This document shows positions 24,508 to 34,474 of a DNA stretch of 64,000 nucleotides, one piece after another; position 1 is the first letter of the stretch, and every line of letters starts with the position of its first letter. Position numbers and translations under genes: made by a program. Under the pieces are notes generated by a model. The model did no database searches, was not told where the DNA came from, and saw nothing but the letters and a program-made list of their open reading frames with translations. This DNA is from an uncultured Bacteroidia bacterium (GTDB taxonomy: Bacteria > Bacteroidota > Bacteroidia > Bacteroidales > F082). The stretch is taken from contig CADADR010000013.1 in the NCBI GenBank assembly GCA_902786745.1, forward strand, positions 1 through 64,000, given 5' to 3'.

Positions 24508-27210
24508 ATGACTCCAGAAGAGAAAGCTAGGGTTAAGATTGACCAGATGTTCGAGGATGCTGGCTGGAAGGTGGTAGACAGAGATTTCTACTCGCCCACT
24601 CTTTCGGCTGCTGCCATCCGCGAAGGTCTATTGGAAGGAAATCGGGAGGCCGACTATTTCCTGTTTATCAATGGTATGGCTGTAGGTGTGTTGGAAGCAA
24701 AACGGAAAGAAGTGGATGTTACAGCAAGTGTGGTTTGCGAACAAGCTGCGCTTTATGCCCGTGGCGTTCCCGATTACTACAAGGCCTTTTCACGTCCACT
24801 CCCTATAATTTACCAGTCTAATGGAGAGAAGACTTACTTTCGTGATTTCCGTGATAAGGATGGTGATCTCATAGAGATAAATCGCATCCATACCCCAAAA
24901 GAAATTGTCAAGATGCTGGGTATTGAAGACCCTTACGCAGGTTTGCCAACCCTGAAGAAAAAAGGCTTACGCGACTGTCAATTTGAAGCTATCACAAACC
25001 TGGAAAGCAGTTTTCGTACAGGACAAAAACGTGCTCTGATAGTCTTGGCTACTGGAGCAGGCAAAACCTATACGGCTTGTTTGGCCGCTTATCGCTTATT
25101 GGCCTACACGCCAACAAAACGCATTCTCTTCTTGGTCGACCGAAACAATCTTGGCAAACAGGCGGAAGGTGAGTTCGGGATGTTCCGTCTCACCGAGAAT
25201 GGAGACCCATTCAACACCATCTATACGGTAAATCGCCTGAAATCCTCTAAAGTCCCGACCGAAAGCAATGTGGTCATCTCCACCATACAACGCCTCTTCT
25301 CTCTGCTTACAGGTCAGGAGATTGCCGATAACGATGATGACGATGAAGATATAGCCACAAGCGAGGTGCAACTCACAGGAAACGTCACACTTCCCCCTGA
25401 CTTCTTTGACTTAATCATCATCGACGAATGTCACCGCTCCATTTATGGAAACTGGAGAAAAGTGCTGGAATACTTCAATACGGCCAAACTTATCGGCTTG
25501 ACAGCAACACCGATTCCAGAAACCAAGGCTTTCTTCAACAACAACATCGTTGTGAACTACACGCTGGAACAATCCATCGTGGATGGCGTGAATGTGGATG
25601 CCCGTATCTATCGTATCAAGACAGAAGCAACCGAAAATGGTGGTGCCATATTGAAGGGTGACAAATTGAAAAGGGTTACGCGCTATACAGGTAAGGTAGA
25701 GACTATTCATAACGAGGAAACCAAAAACTATACTAAGGAAGAGCTGAACCGCAGCATTATCAATCCGGCTCAAATCAAGTTAGTGCTTGAAACCTACCGC
25801 GATGCGGTTTATACAGAGATGTTCATCGACCCGCAACGTGAGCCTAACATGGATTATCTGCCCAAGACCCTCATCTTTGCCTTGAACGAGATGCACGCCA
25901 ACAACATCGTGCAAATAGCAAAGGAAGTGTTTGGCCGCACTGACGACAAGTTTGTGCAAAAGATTACTTATTCAGCTGGTGACAGCAACGAACTGATACG
26001 TCAGTTCCGCAACGACAAGGAATTCCGCATTGCGGTCACCTGTACATTGGTGGCAACGGGTACGGACGTTAAACCGCTTGAAGTGCTTATATTCATGCGA
26101 GACGTGGCCTCCGAACCACTTTATATCCAGATGAAAGGCCGTGGAGTGCGTACTATCGGCGACGACCAGTTGCGCAATGTGACCCCGAATGCCTATAGCA
26201 AGGATTGTTTCTTCCTCGTCGATGCGGTAGGTGTAACCGAAAGCCATAAGACAGTAACAAGTCCTGGTGGTGAAACTGAGCCAGGCGTCACGTTGAAACG
26301 GCTTTTGGAACTGCTGACACACGGTAATGTCAATGACGATTACCTACGCTTAATTGCCTCAAGGCTCGCTCGTATCGCCAACAAGTGTACGGACAAACAG
26401 CTGGAGGAATTCAAGTGGAAGGCTTATACCGCAATGCAAGAAATCTCGTCCTCCATCTTCAACGCTTTGGAGAAAAATGCTCTGCCTCCTTACGAAAGCA
26501 TTGACGACCCCAACCTTGAACGCAAGGCGTTGGTGGCGCCTTTGACAAACCACCCCGACGCACGACAGTTACTGCTTATCCTTGCCGCCGGTTTTGTAGA
26601 GACACTGCTACCAGGTGAAGACCAGCTAATCTCCAAAGGATTCTCATTAGAAGAAGCCGAAGAAGTTACATCTGCCTTTGAGAGATATTGCAATGAGCAT
26701 CAAGACGAGATAGAGGCACTTCGCATGATTTACAATAATGAGGGAGAGCCGCTGACCTACGCCTTGTTGAAAGATTTGGAGAACAAACTGAAGATTGCCA
26801 ACAATCGATTCCAGTCGTCCCGCATCTGGAATTCGTATGCCATTGTAAGTCCTAATTCCGTCAAGAAACATACAACCAAGGAGGAAAAGGAAGCCCTCAC
26901 CAACATCATCCAGTTGGTTCGTTTTGCCAATCATCAGATTGAAAAACTCGAGAGTCTGTACCCACAAGCACAGCAGCGCTTCAACCTCTGGTATGGTCAG
27001 ATGCAGCGCACAGTGACGGAGTCTCAGATAGCCATCATCCGTCAGATAGTCGATTATATTGCATCCAATGGTGCATGCACCATCAAGGACATCATCGAAG
27101 ACGACAAGACCCGTGCCGCGCAGCTCATCAATGCCTTCGGAGGAAAGCAACAGGCAAACGAAGCTCTTGTGTCATTGTCGAAATTCTTACTCTACCGAAA
27201 AACCGCATAA
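24508..27210 (+). CDS. hsdR: Type I restriction enzyme, R subunit (HsdR)
   Basis: This 900-residue motor/nuclease subunit cuts unmodified DNA after ATP-driven translocation. An N-terminal PD-(D/E)xK nuclease region shows EAKRK (about 63-67) with upstream acidic residues. The SF2 helicase core has Walker A ATGAGKT (about 181-187), DECH (about 305), GLTATP (about 330) and, in the second RecA fold, TGTDVK and MKGRGVRT. The C-terminal third matches the EcoEI-type R-subunit domain that contacts the methylase. It heads the operon hsdR-hsdM-hsdS, with six bases before hsdM. A structured leader precedes it. Confidence 0.95.
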   Translation: MTPEEKARVKIDQMFEDAGWKVVDRDFYSPTLSAAAIREGLLEGNREADYFLFINGMAVGVLEAKRKEVDVTASVVCEQAALYARGVPDYYKAFSRPLPIIYQSNGEKTYFRDFRDKDGDLIEINRIHTPKEIVKMLGIEDPYAGLPTLKKKGLRDCQFEAITNLESSFRTGQKRALIVLATGAGKTYTACLAAYRLLAYTPTKRILFLVDRNNLGKQAEGEFGMFRLTENGDPFNTIYTVNRLKSSKVPTESNVVISTIQRLFSLLTGQEIADNDDDDEDIATSEVQLTGNVTLPPDFFDLIIIDECHRSIYGNWRKVLEYFNTAKLIGLTATPIPETKAFFNNNIVVNYTLEQSIVDGVNVDARIYRIKTEATENGGAILKGDKLKRVTRYTGKVETIHNEETKNYTKEELNRSIINPAQIKLVLETYRDAVYTEMFIDPQREPNMDYLPKTLIFALNEMHANNIVQIAKEVFGRTDDKFVQKITYSAGDSNELIRQFRNDKEFRIAVTCTLVATGTDVKPLEVLIFMRDVASEPLYIQMKGRGVRTIGDDQLRNVTPNAYSKDCFFLVDAVGVTESHKTVTSPGGETEPGVTLKRLLELLTHGNVNDDYLRLIASRLARIANKCTDKQLEEFKWKAYTAMQEISSSIFNALEKNALPPYESIDDPNLERKALVAPLTNHPDARQLLLILAAGFVETLLPGEDQLISKGFSLEEAEEVTSAFERYCNEHQDEIEALRMIYNNEGEPLTYALLKDLENKLKIANNRFQSSRIWNSYAIVSPNSVKKHTTKEEKEALTNIIQLVRFANHQIEKLESLYPQAQQRFNLWYGQMQRTVTESQIAIIRQIVDYIASNGACTIKDIIEDDKTRAAQLINAFGGKQQANEALVSLSKFLLYRKTA

Positions 27211-28640
<1,430 letters not shown>

Positions 28641-28641
<1 letters not shown>

Positions 28642-30011
28642 TGGACACAAAGAAACTACGCCAGAAGATTCTCGACCTTGCCATTCACGGTAAGCTCGTG
28701 CCACAAGACCCGAATGACGAGCCAGCATTTGTATTACTGGAACGAATCCGTGCAGAAAAAGAGCGCTTAGTCTCAGAAGGGATTGTTAAGCAAAGCAAGA
28801 AATCTACTATAGACAGACCTATTAAAGCACCATTTGAGATACCTGAGAATTGGGAGTGGTGTATCGTTGACGATTTTGCATATGTGGCATCTGGTAGTAC
28901 CCCAAGTAAAGAGGCTTTTGTTGAAAAAGGAATTCCATACATCAAAATGTATAATCTGCGTAATCAGAAGATAGACTTTGATTTTCATCCTCAATACATT
29001 AAACCAGAGATTCATAATAGCAAGTTGCAGCGTTCGCGCACAGAAATTGGTGATCTACTTATGAATATAGTAGGGCCACCACTTGGTAAAATGGCTATAA
29101 TACCAGATTCTTTGCCAGAGAGCAACTTCAATCAAGCAGCCGTTTTAATACGCCCTTATTTACATAAAAAGATTTTGGTGAAGTACTTGTTTTACTACTT
29201 GTCGCAGATGTCTGAAATAAACTCAATATCCACGAAAGGTACTGCTGGTCAAGTAAACATTTCCTTAACCCAATCTCAGAATATGAGAATTGCTATGCCT
29301 CCTCTCAATGAGCAGGAACGCATTGCAAATGAAGTAGAGCATTGTTTCTCTGTTATTGACGATTTGGACAGTAGTGAGGGCGATTTGTTGAAAGCAATAG
29401 AAAAGACAAAAGCCAAAATCCTTGACCTCGCAATTCATGGCAAACTTGTTCCGCAAGATCCGAATGATGAGCCAGCCATTGCGCTATTAAAGCGCATTAA
29501 TCCCAAGTTTGAACACTTGGATGACACACATTATGAGAATGTACCTAACGGATGGCAACTTATAGAACTTGGAAAAGTTTGTCAATTAATGGAGGGAGAA
29601 GCAAAGGAAAACACTGAATTACCTTATCTTGATGTTAAAGCTATGCGAACTGGTTTGATTCTACAAAAGAAAAGCGGCAAGTATGTAGAAGCAGGAACGT
29701 TGCTTATTCTTGTGGATGGCGAAAACTCAGGTGAAGTTTTCAGAACGGAGATGGCGGGTTATCAAGGGAGCACAATGAAAGTATTGAATATAGATTGCAA
29801 TATGAACGAACAATATGTGCTTCAATTCATCAATCTGTGCAAAAAGTCATTAAAAGAGAACAAAGTAGGTTCAGCTATACCACACTTAAATAAGAAAATG
29901 TTCAAAGATTTGCTCATTCCTATACCGCCTAAAAACGAGCAACTCCGAATCGTCGCAAAAACAGAAGAGCTCTTTGCCGTACTTGACAACATTAAAGAAT
30001 CCTTAGAATGA
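28641..30011 (+). CDS. hsdS: Type I restriction-modification specificity subunit (HsdS)
   Basis: This 456-residue protein has two target-recognition domains, one per half of a bipartite DNA site. The first spans about 65-225 and the second about 290-440. Each is preceded by a nearly identical conserved segment, ILDLAIHGKLVPQDPNDEPA, at about 9-28 and 259-278. That spacer repeat is the usual place where HsdS genes recombine to change specificity. Both domains have the LNEQERI/KNEQLRI helix at their ends. No inverted hsdS fragment or invertase is seen nearby, so a phase-variable system is not indicated. Confidence 0.95.
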
Positions 30012-30030
30012 AATAAAAACATACAGCATT

Positions 30031-30516
30031 ATGGAAACACCTACCAAACATAACACCCTCTACCTACCTATCAAGCAGGTTTATTTCGACCAGATTATGG
30101 CCGGCACCAAGAAAGAAGAGTATCGCGAAATCTCCCCGAACACCTACAAAAAGTACTTAGATTGTGATGAGGATGGCGAAGCTTATTTTGACGATGCAAT
30201 ACTTACTCCTGAAGAAATGGAGTGGTATGGTGAAGAATGGTTGATGGCTTGCAAGGATGGCAAGTTCCCATATTTTTTCAAAGAGAATATCAAGTTCCTC
30301 AATCTTGCCGTAGGCTACAATAAAGTAAGAGACACAGCCATAGTCGAAGTCACCGAAATAACACCGATGATAGCAAAAAACCCCAAAGGCCAAGAAATTC
30401 GCTTCGACTTCGACGAAGAAGGTAACACTGTGATGAATCCCAACGGTGCCTTCTGCATGTGGCAAGCAGTCTTCCATCTTGGACAGATTGTTGAGAAGAA
30501 CATCGTATCGAAATAA
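30031..30516 (+). CDS. ASCH-domain-like protein
   Basis: This 161-residue soluble protein begins with LYLPIKQVYFDQIMAGTKKE followed by YREI, the hallmark start of ASCH/PUA-like domains (strand, then G-x-K-x-x-E-x-R). Such domains bind RNA or modified nucleotides. It lies 19 bases after hsdS on the same strand and may be cotranscribed with the restriction genes, but a role in restriction is only inference. The remainder (KFLNLAVGYNKVRDTAIVEV) fits the beta-barrel of the fold. Confidence 0.65.
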   Translation: METPTKHNTLYLPIKQVYFDQIMAGTKKEEYREISPNTYKKYLDCDEDGEAYFDDAILTPEEMEWYGEEWLMACKDGKFPYFFKENIKFLNLAVGYNKVRDTAIVEVTEITPMIAKNPKGQEIRFDFDEEGNTVMNPNGAFCMWQAVFHLGQIVEKNIVSK

Positions 30517-30524
30517 GAATCGTT

Positions 30525-30987
30525 ATGAAAGTAGTTGTTAGATGCATTTACTATAAGCCAGTTACCCCTTCCTGCGACCTCATCGAAATGGATGGTGCAA
30601 CATGGAAAGAATTCCTCTGCGCAGATGGACGCAAGCGCATAGAGATTGCTTTGAAGCTATTGGGTAAAGAAAACATGGATACTCATGTGAAAGAACTAGC
30701 GTGGATTCCTGTTGATGAAAACATCGAAGTAACGATAAAAAAAGAAGTGAAGAAGCCGAGCAGCAACTCCAACTTACAAGCGGAGTTTTACGCAAGAGCA
30801 GATTGATGCCTTCCGTAAGGAGTTCCAAGAAGAGTATGTGAAAATAAACAACGATCCTGATTATTCAACCACTCCTCTTACTAACCAAGAAATGCAGGCC
30901 TCTTTCAATTGTCTAAGCGACGATGAAATTCGTTATCTCTTGGAAATCGGATCACCACCGTCGTCCAGAGCGTATATTGAAATATAA
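30525..30987 (+). pseudogene. Hypothetical gene interrupted by two apparent -1 frameshifts
   Basis: The first frame (MKVVVRCIYYKPVTPSCDLI...) reads through codon 72 (TIKK), then would stop at 30806. At an A7 tract (30737-30743) a one-base shift gives RSEEAEQQLQLTSGV. At a T4 tract (30786-30789) a second shift in the same direction gives FTQEQIDAFRKEFQEEY and onward to IGSPPSSRAYIEI and a TAA at 30985-30987. All three stretches look coding. Together they would give a protein of about 154 residues. Both shifts are explained by one missing base in a homopolymer, which points to sequence errors or recent decay. I do not recognise the family. Confidence 0.6.
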
Positions 30988-31025
30988 TACGAAAATTAAA
31001 AAAAACCGCTACAACACTCTTGGCT

Positions 31026-31898
31026 ATGAGCAAACAATCTCTTCCTAAAAACTATACGCCCTCCGTTAAGGATGCAGAATGGTTCCTAAAATACTGGAGT
31101 CAGCTTCCTAATTACTCCAACCAAGAAAAGGCATTGGATAAACTCTTCAAAGAACTGTGTCCAAAGAATAGTTGTTTGGAGGACGTGCTTATAAAGTGTT
31201 CTGCTTTGAACGACTTTTACAGCACTAATATCTTCGATGTTCATACAATGGCAGAACACATCCATCACTTGAACATTGATGAAAGGCTTGATCAGGAGGA
31301 TTATACTTTAATAAACGACATTGCCACTGTGGAAATCAATGGCAAAACGCACTTCTTCTATTCTTTTGCCACAAAGTATTGCAGCCACCATTTACCCGAG
31401 AAGTATGCAATCTATGATAATTATGTCGAAAAGGTTCTTCTTTCTATAAACAAAAAAGAGCCTTTCGCTAACTTTAAGAAAGAAGACTTGAAATTATACG
31501 AAGCCTATATGAGTGTCATACGTGGTTTCAGTCAACACTTTGGATTAACTCGGTTTTCAATCAAACAGTTGGACCAATACCTGTGGCAGCTTGGTAAATG
31601 GTATTTCAACCAGTATGGACTAACCTATAAATATTATAACAGAGAAGATGAGAATCCGTTTCAACAAAAAGACATTCGTAATAAGTTCTGGTATGGTGAG
31701 ATGCTGTTTGTTACTGGTCACCAGTCTGTCGGAAAATGGAAAGAGGAGGGGAAAGACTGGCTTCGAAATGCAAACGATAGCATAAAGCAATTGGCGACAA
31801 AGTATTCTCCTGAACAGTTCGGTGTAATTACATACATCTATTCCCATTTTGAAAAAATGTGTCCATATGACAACCTTAATTGGATAATAGAGTATTAA
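31026..31898 (+). CDS. Unknown protein of the restriction island
   Basis: I do not recognise this 290-residue soluble protein with confidence. It has a helical N-terminal half and a striking block FYSFATKYCSHHLPEKYAIY followed by DNYVEKVL (about 113-140). That block recalls helix-hairpin-helix DNA-glycosylase-like proteins, but the similarity is from memory and weak. The C-terminal half is rich in aromatic residues (WYFNQYGLTYKYYNRED). I chose the ATG at 31026 over an in-frame TTG six bases upstream. It sits between restriction genes and a predicted nuclease, so a defence or DNA-repair role is plausible. Confidence 0.6.
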   Translation: MSKQSLPKNYTPSVKDAEWFLKYWSQLPNYSNQEKALDKLFKELCPKNSCLEDVLIKCSALNDFYSTNIFDVHTMAEHIHHLNIDERLDQEDYTLINDIATVEINGKTHFFYSFATKYCSHHLPEKYAIYDNYVEKVLLSINKKEPFANFKKEDLKLYEAYMSVIRGFSQHFGLTRFSIKQLDQYLWQLGKWYFNQYGLTYKYYNREDENPFQQKDIRNKFWYGEMLFVTGHQSVGKWKEEGKDWLRNANDSIKQLATKYSPEQFGVITYIYSHFEKMCPYDNLNWIIEY

Positions 31899-31964
31899 GA
31901 GAATTATGGCAGGTATTCATTGTGGCTATTGGCTATATCTTCTTTTGCAGTTTTTTGGACCTCA

Positions 31965-31996
31965 TTGACTCAATTTTAAGATTCTTTGTATTTTTG
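31965..31996 (+). promoter_or_regulatory. Promoter of the reader-nuclease gene
   Basis: TTG (31965-31967), a 21-base spacer, then TATTTTTG (31989-31996), 28 bases upstream of the ATG at 32025. This gives the gene its own transcript. Confidence 0.65.
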
Positions 31997-32024
31997 TATT
32001 CTCAAACCTTATCAATCCGAACCA

Positions 32025-33200
32025 ATGAAAAAGTACAATCGCGTAATGTTGGGCCGAGGCGGACAATTTGCCTCGATGTGCCGAAAAGAAGGTTATATCG
32101 GTGCTGATTTTGACATCAAGATGGATCTGTCAGATTCTTTATACGATAATTGGAGGGATTTCAATAAGAAATTCGTTCCAATATGGATGAATCTTAATCC
32201 AGGTAAGTCGAGAGTGCCAGCAGGCTTAGCCTGTGGCGCCCTTTGGACTATAGCAAAAGGTTTGCAAATCGGAGACATGGTGCTTTGTCCTACTGGCGAA
32301 GGAACTTACTATGTCGGCGTCATAGATGGAGGTTACTTTTATGTACCCAATACAGATTTGCCACATCGCAGAAAGGTGAAATGGATGGACATGGTGATTG
32401 AGCGCAAGAACATGTCCGAAAAACTAAAGCATTCCACTGGCGCAATTGGGACATGTTGCGATATTACAAAGTACGCGGATGAGATAGAGGCGTTGATCAA
32501 AGGTGCAAAGCCTGCACCTAACAAACAGATTGAAGTCAACGTCACGCCTAAGACATTTGACGAGCGTTCTTTGCACAAACTGTTCTGCAATTATCTTCGC
32601 ACGCGCAACATATATGCAAAGACGATTTTCCATGAAAAATCATCTGCGAAAAGCGACACGGCACAGAAATGGGTACATCCCGATATCGTTGGCGTGCAGT
32701 TTGAGGAGTTCAAAAATGACGCCACTTTGGATCTATTGAAAGCGTCCGAGCCCAAGGAGTCGGTTCATATCTACTCGTACGAACTGAAGAAGCAGATCGA
32801 TTCCGACTATCAATTAAAGCAATACTATTTCCAGGCTTTGTCGAACTCCAGCTGGGCCAACTTCGGCTATTTGGTGGCTTTTGAAATCAACGATGATTTA
32901 GAAGAGGAGATGGAGCGTTTGAACAATGCGTTTGGCATCGGAATTATATTGATGGAGGCCAATGGCGCAAAAATCTTGTATCCTGCTCGTGAGAAGCCGT
33001 TGGATTATGTGACCATCGAGAAACTCAACAATCTTAACCCTGATTTCTGCGCGTTCATTTCGAAGCTCTCCAAAGTGATGAAGGCATCGAAAGACTATAC
33101 CGCCGATGCCCGGCAGTCGTTCGAGAAGATTTGTGACAAGATCTTTGAATCGGATGATGAATTGGAGAAGTATTGCAAAGAACGTGGCATTCCGTTTTGA
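32025..33200 (+). CDS. Predicted reader-domain plus nuclease-fold protein (type IV restriction candidate)
   Basis: This 391-residue protein has two modules. Residues 1-155 (MLGRGGQFASMCRKEGYIGA, then AGLACGALWTIAKGLQIGDM, and STGAIGT) match the N-terminal EVE/PUA-like domain I know from Mrr-type restriction proteins. Residues 185-391 resemble the C-terminal part of HrgA/COG2958 proteins: KTIFHEKSSAK, WVHPDIVGVQ (about 216-225) and YSYELKKQI (about 248-256). HPD...ELK fits a PD-(D/E)xK core, and NSSWANFGYLVAFEI is also typical. The domain order suggests cleavage of modified DNA. The start at 32025 follows the promoter; an upstream in-frame ATG at 31986 lies inside it. Confidence 0.7.
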   Translation: MKKYNRVMLGRGGQFASMCRKEGYIGADFDIKMDLSDSLYDNWRDFNKKFVPIWMNLNPGKSRVPAGLACGALWTIAKGLQIGDMVLCPTGEGTYYVGVIDGGYFYVPNTDLPHRRKVKWMDMVIERKNMSEKLKHSTGAIGTCCDITKYADEIEALIKGAKPAPNKQIEVNVTPKTFDERSLHKLFCNYLRTRNIYAKTIFHEKSSAKSDTAQKWVHPDIVGVQFEEFKNDATLDLLKASEPKESVHIYSYELKKQIDSDYQLKQYYFQALSNSSWANFGYLVAFEINDDLEEEMERLNNAFGIGIILMEANGAKILYPAREKPLDYVTIEKLNNLNPDFCAFISKLSKVMKASKDYTADARQSFEKICDKIFESDDELEKYCKERGIPF

Positions 33201-33273
33201 TTGAAACAGATTTGAGAGCAGGAGTATTGGCGAATAATCGAGCGGCTTTAAGTTAAAACATAAAGAATAATAA

Positions 33274-34239
33274 ATGAACAAATTGCTTAAAATCAAAGAT
33301 GAAAACGGAAGAATAATTCCAAAGAAAATATTCTGGCTTGCATTCATAGGTGTGCTGCTTGTTTGTGTGGTTTACATTGTGATAATGTTTTTTATCCCTG
33401 TTAAAGTATCTGTCAATATGGGGTCTAGAGGAGCCTTCGGTGATATGTTTGGCGCCCTTGGAGCTTTATTCTCAGGCTTGGCTTTTGCAGGCCTTATTGT
33501 GACCATGCTGCAGCAGCGTGAAGACTTACAGAACCAAAAAGATGAGATTGTTCTCCAAAGAGACGAGATCGCACTTCAAAGACTGGATTTAGAAGCGCAA
33601 ACTGAGGCATTACAATTGCAAAAAGATGAGATTGCACAAACCAACAAAGAGCTTCAGTTACAACGTTCTGAAATGATGGAACAGAACCAAACAATCATGC
33701 TTCAGCGATTTGAGAATTCTTTCTTCCATATGCTTAACATGCAGCAATCTGTTTTGAGAGATATCGTGTATGACCCTTATTTTTTCAAAGCTATTAACCC
33801 GCAAATTAACGGAGAGTATAAAGGTAGAGAAGCAATTGTCCAAATCTATTTTTCGTTAAAAAAGGTTTGTTACAATTGTGATATTAAGGATACTTTAAAT
33901 AATTGTAAAACTCAATTTGAAAAAGCGACGATTACGCCTTATTTCCAACAGATTTATCTTATTCTTGACCACGTTGATAGGGCTTCCTGGCTAACAGGCG
34001 AAGAACGATACAATTATACAAGTATATTACGGACAACTTTTTCTAAGGAAGAACTAATATTGCTTTTTTATTACGGTCTTTGGAATAGCAAACTATCAAA
34101 GCTCAAAAAGTTAATTGAAACTTATGCATTGTTCATGAATTTACAAAAAGAATCATTGTTTTCGACAGATCACTATGAATTGTATGAAAAAGGGGCATAT
34201 GAATTCATCTCTTCAGATCCTTATAATCTAAATTGCTAA
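33274..34239 (+). CDS. Putative phage abortive infection protein (AbiC-like)
   Basis: This 321-residue membrane protein has two N-terminal helices (about 20-40 and 53-75), then a long Gln/Glu-rich coiled coil (about 76-140) with repeated LQ-x-D-E-I/L units (LQKDEIAQTNKELQLQRSEM). A C-terminal domain starts at QRFENSFFHMLNMQQSVLRD. The order of two helices, coiled coil and FENSFFxML matches the family annotated as putative phage abortive infection (putAbiC). Such proteins are thought to stop growth of infected cells. It follows the restriction genes on the same strand, with a 73-base gap. Confidence 0.8.
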   Translation: MNKLLKIKDENGRIIPKKIFWLAFIGVLLVCVVYIVIMFFIPVKVSVNMGSRGAFGDMFGALGALFSGLAFAGLIVTMLQQREDLQNQKDEIVLQRDEIALQRLDLEAQTEALQLQKDEIAQTNKELQLQRSEMMEQNQTIMLQRFENSFFHMLNMQQSVLRDIVYDPYFFKAINPQINGEYKGREAIVQIYFSLKKVCYNCDIKDTLNNCKTQFEKATITPYFQQIYLILDHVDRASWLTGEERYNYTSILRTTFSKEELILLFYYGLWNSKLSKLKKLIETYALFMNLQKESLFSTDHYELYEKGAYEFISSDPYNLNC

Positions 34240-34267
34240 ACTTTGCCCAAATAAAACACCATTTCCC

Positions 34268-34420
34268 ATGCCTCAAGACACTAATACCAACAACATTTTT
34301 CCCGCCTACAAGCCCTTTGAGCTCATCGCCATCTTTAGCGCAGCATTAGGTAGGCAGAATGAGTTCGCCAAGCTCGTCAGCCTTCGGGGCATCTACCAGC
34401 AACGACAAAACAACCTATAA
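34268..34420 (+). CDS. Small hypothetical protein or gene remnant (50 aa)
   Basis: ATG at 34268 opens a 50-codon frame reading MPQDTNTNNIFPAYKPFELI and on to LVSLRGIYQQRQNNL before TAA. It looks protein-like (helical, amphipathic) but carries no recognisable domain. It may be a small gene or the leftover of a larger one. It lies 28 bases after the AbiC-like gene. Confidence 0.4.
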   Translation: MPQDTNTNNIFPAYKPFELIAIFSAALGRQNEFAKLVSLRGIYQQRQNNL

Positions 34421-34474
34421 GAGGAAAGATGAGGAGTTTATGCCTGTATTTGCGAGATATTAAATGATAAGAAA

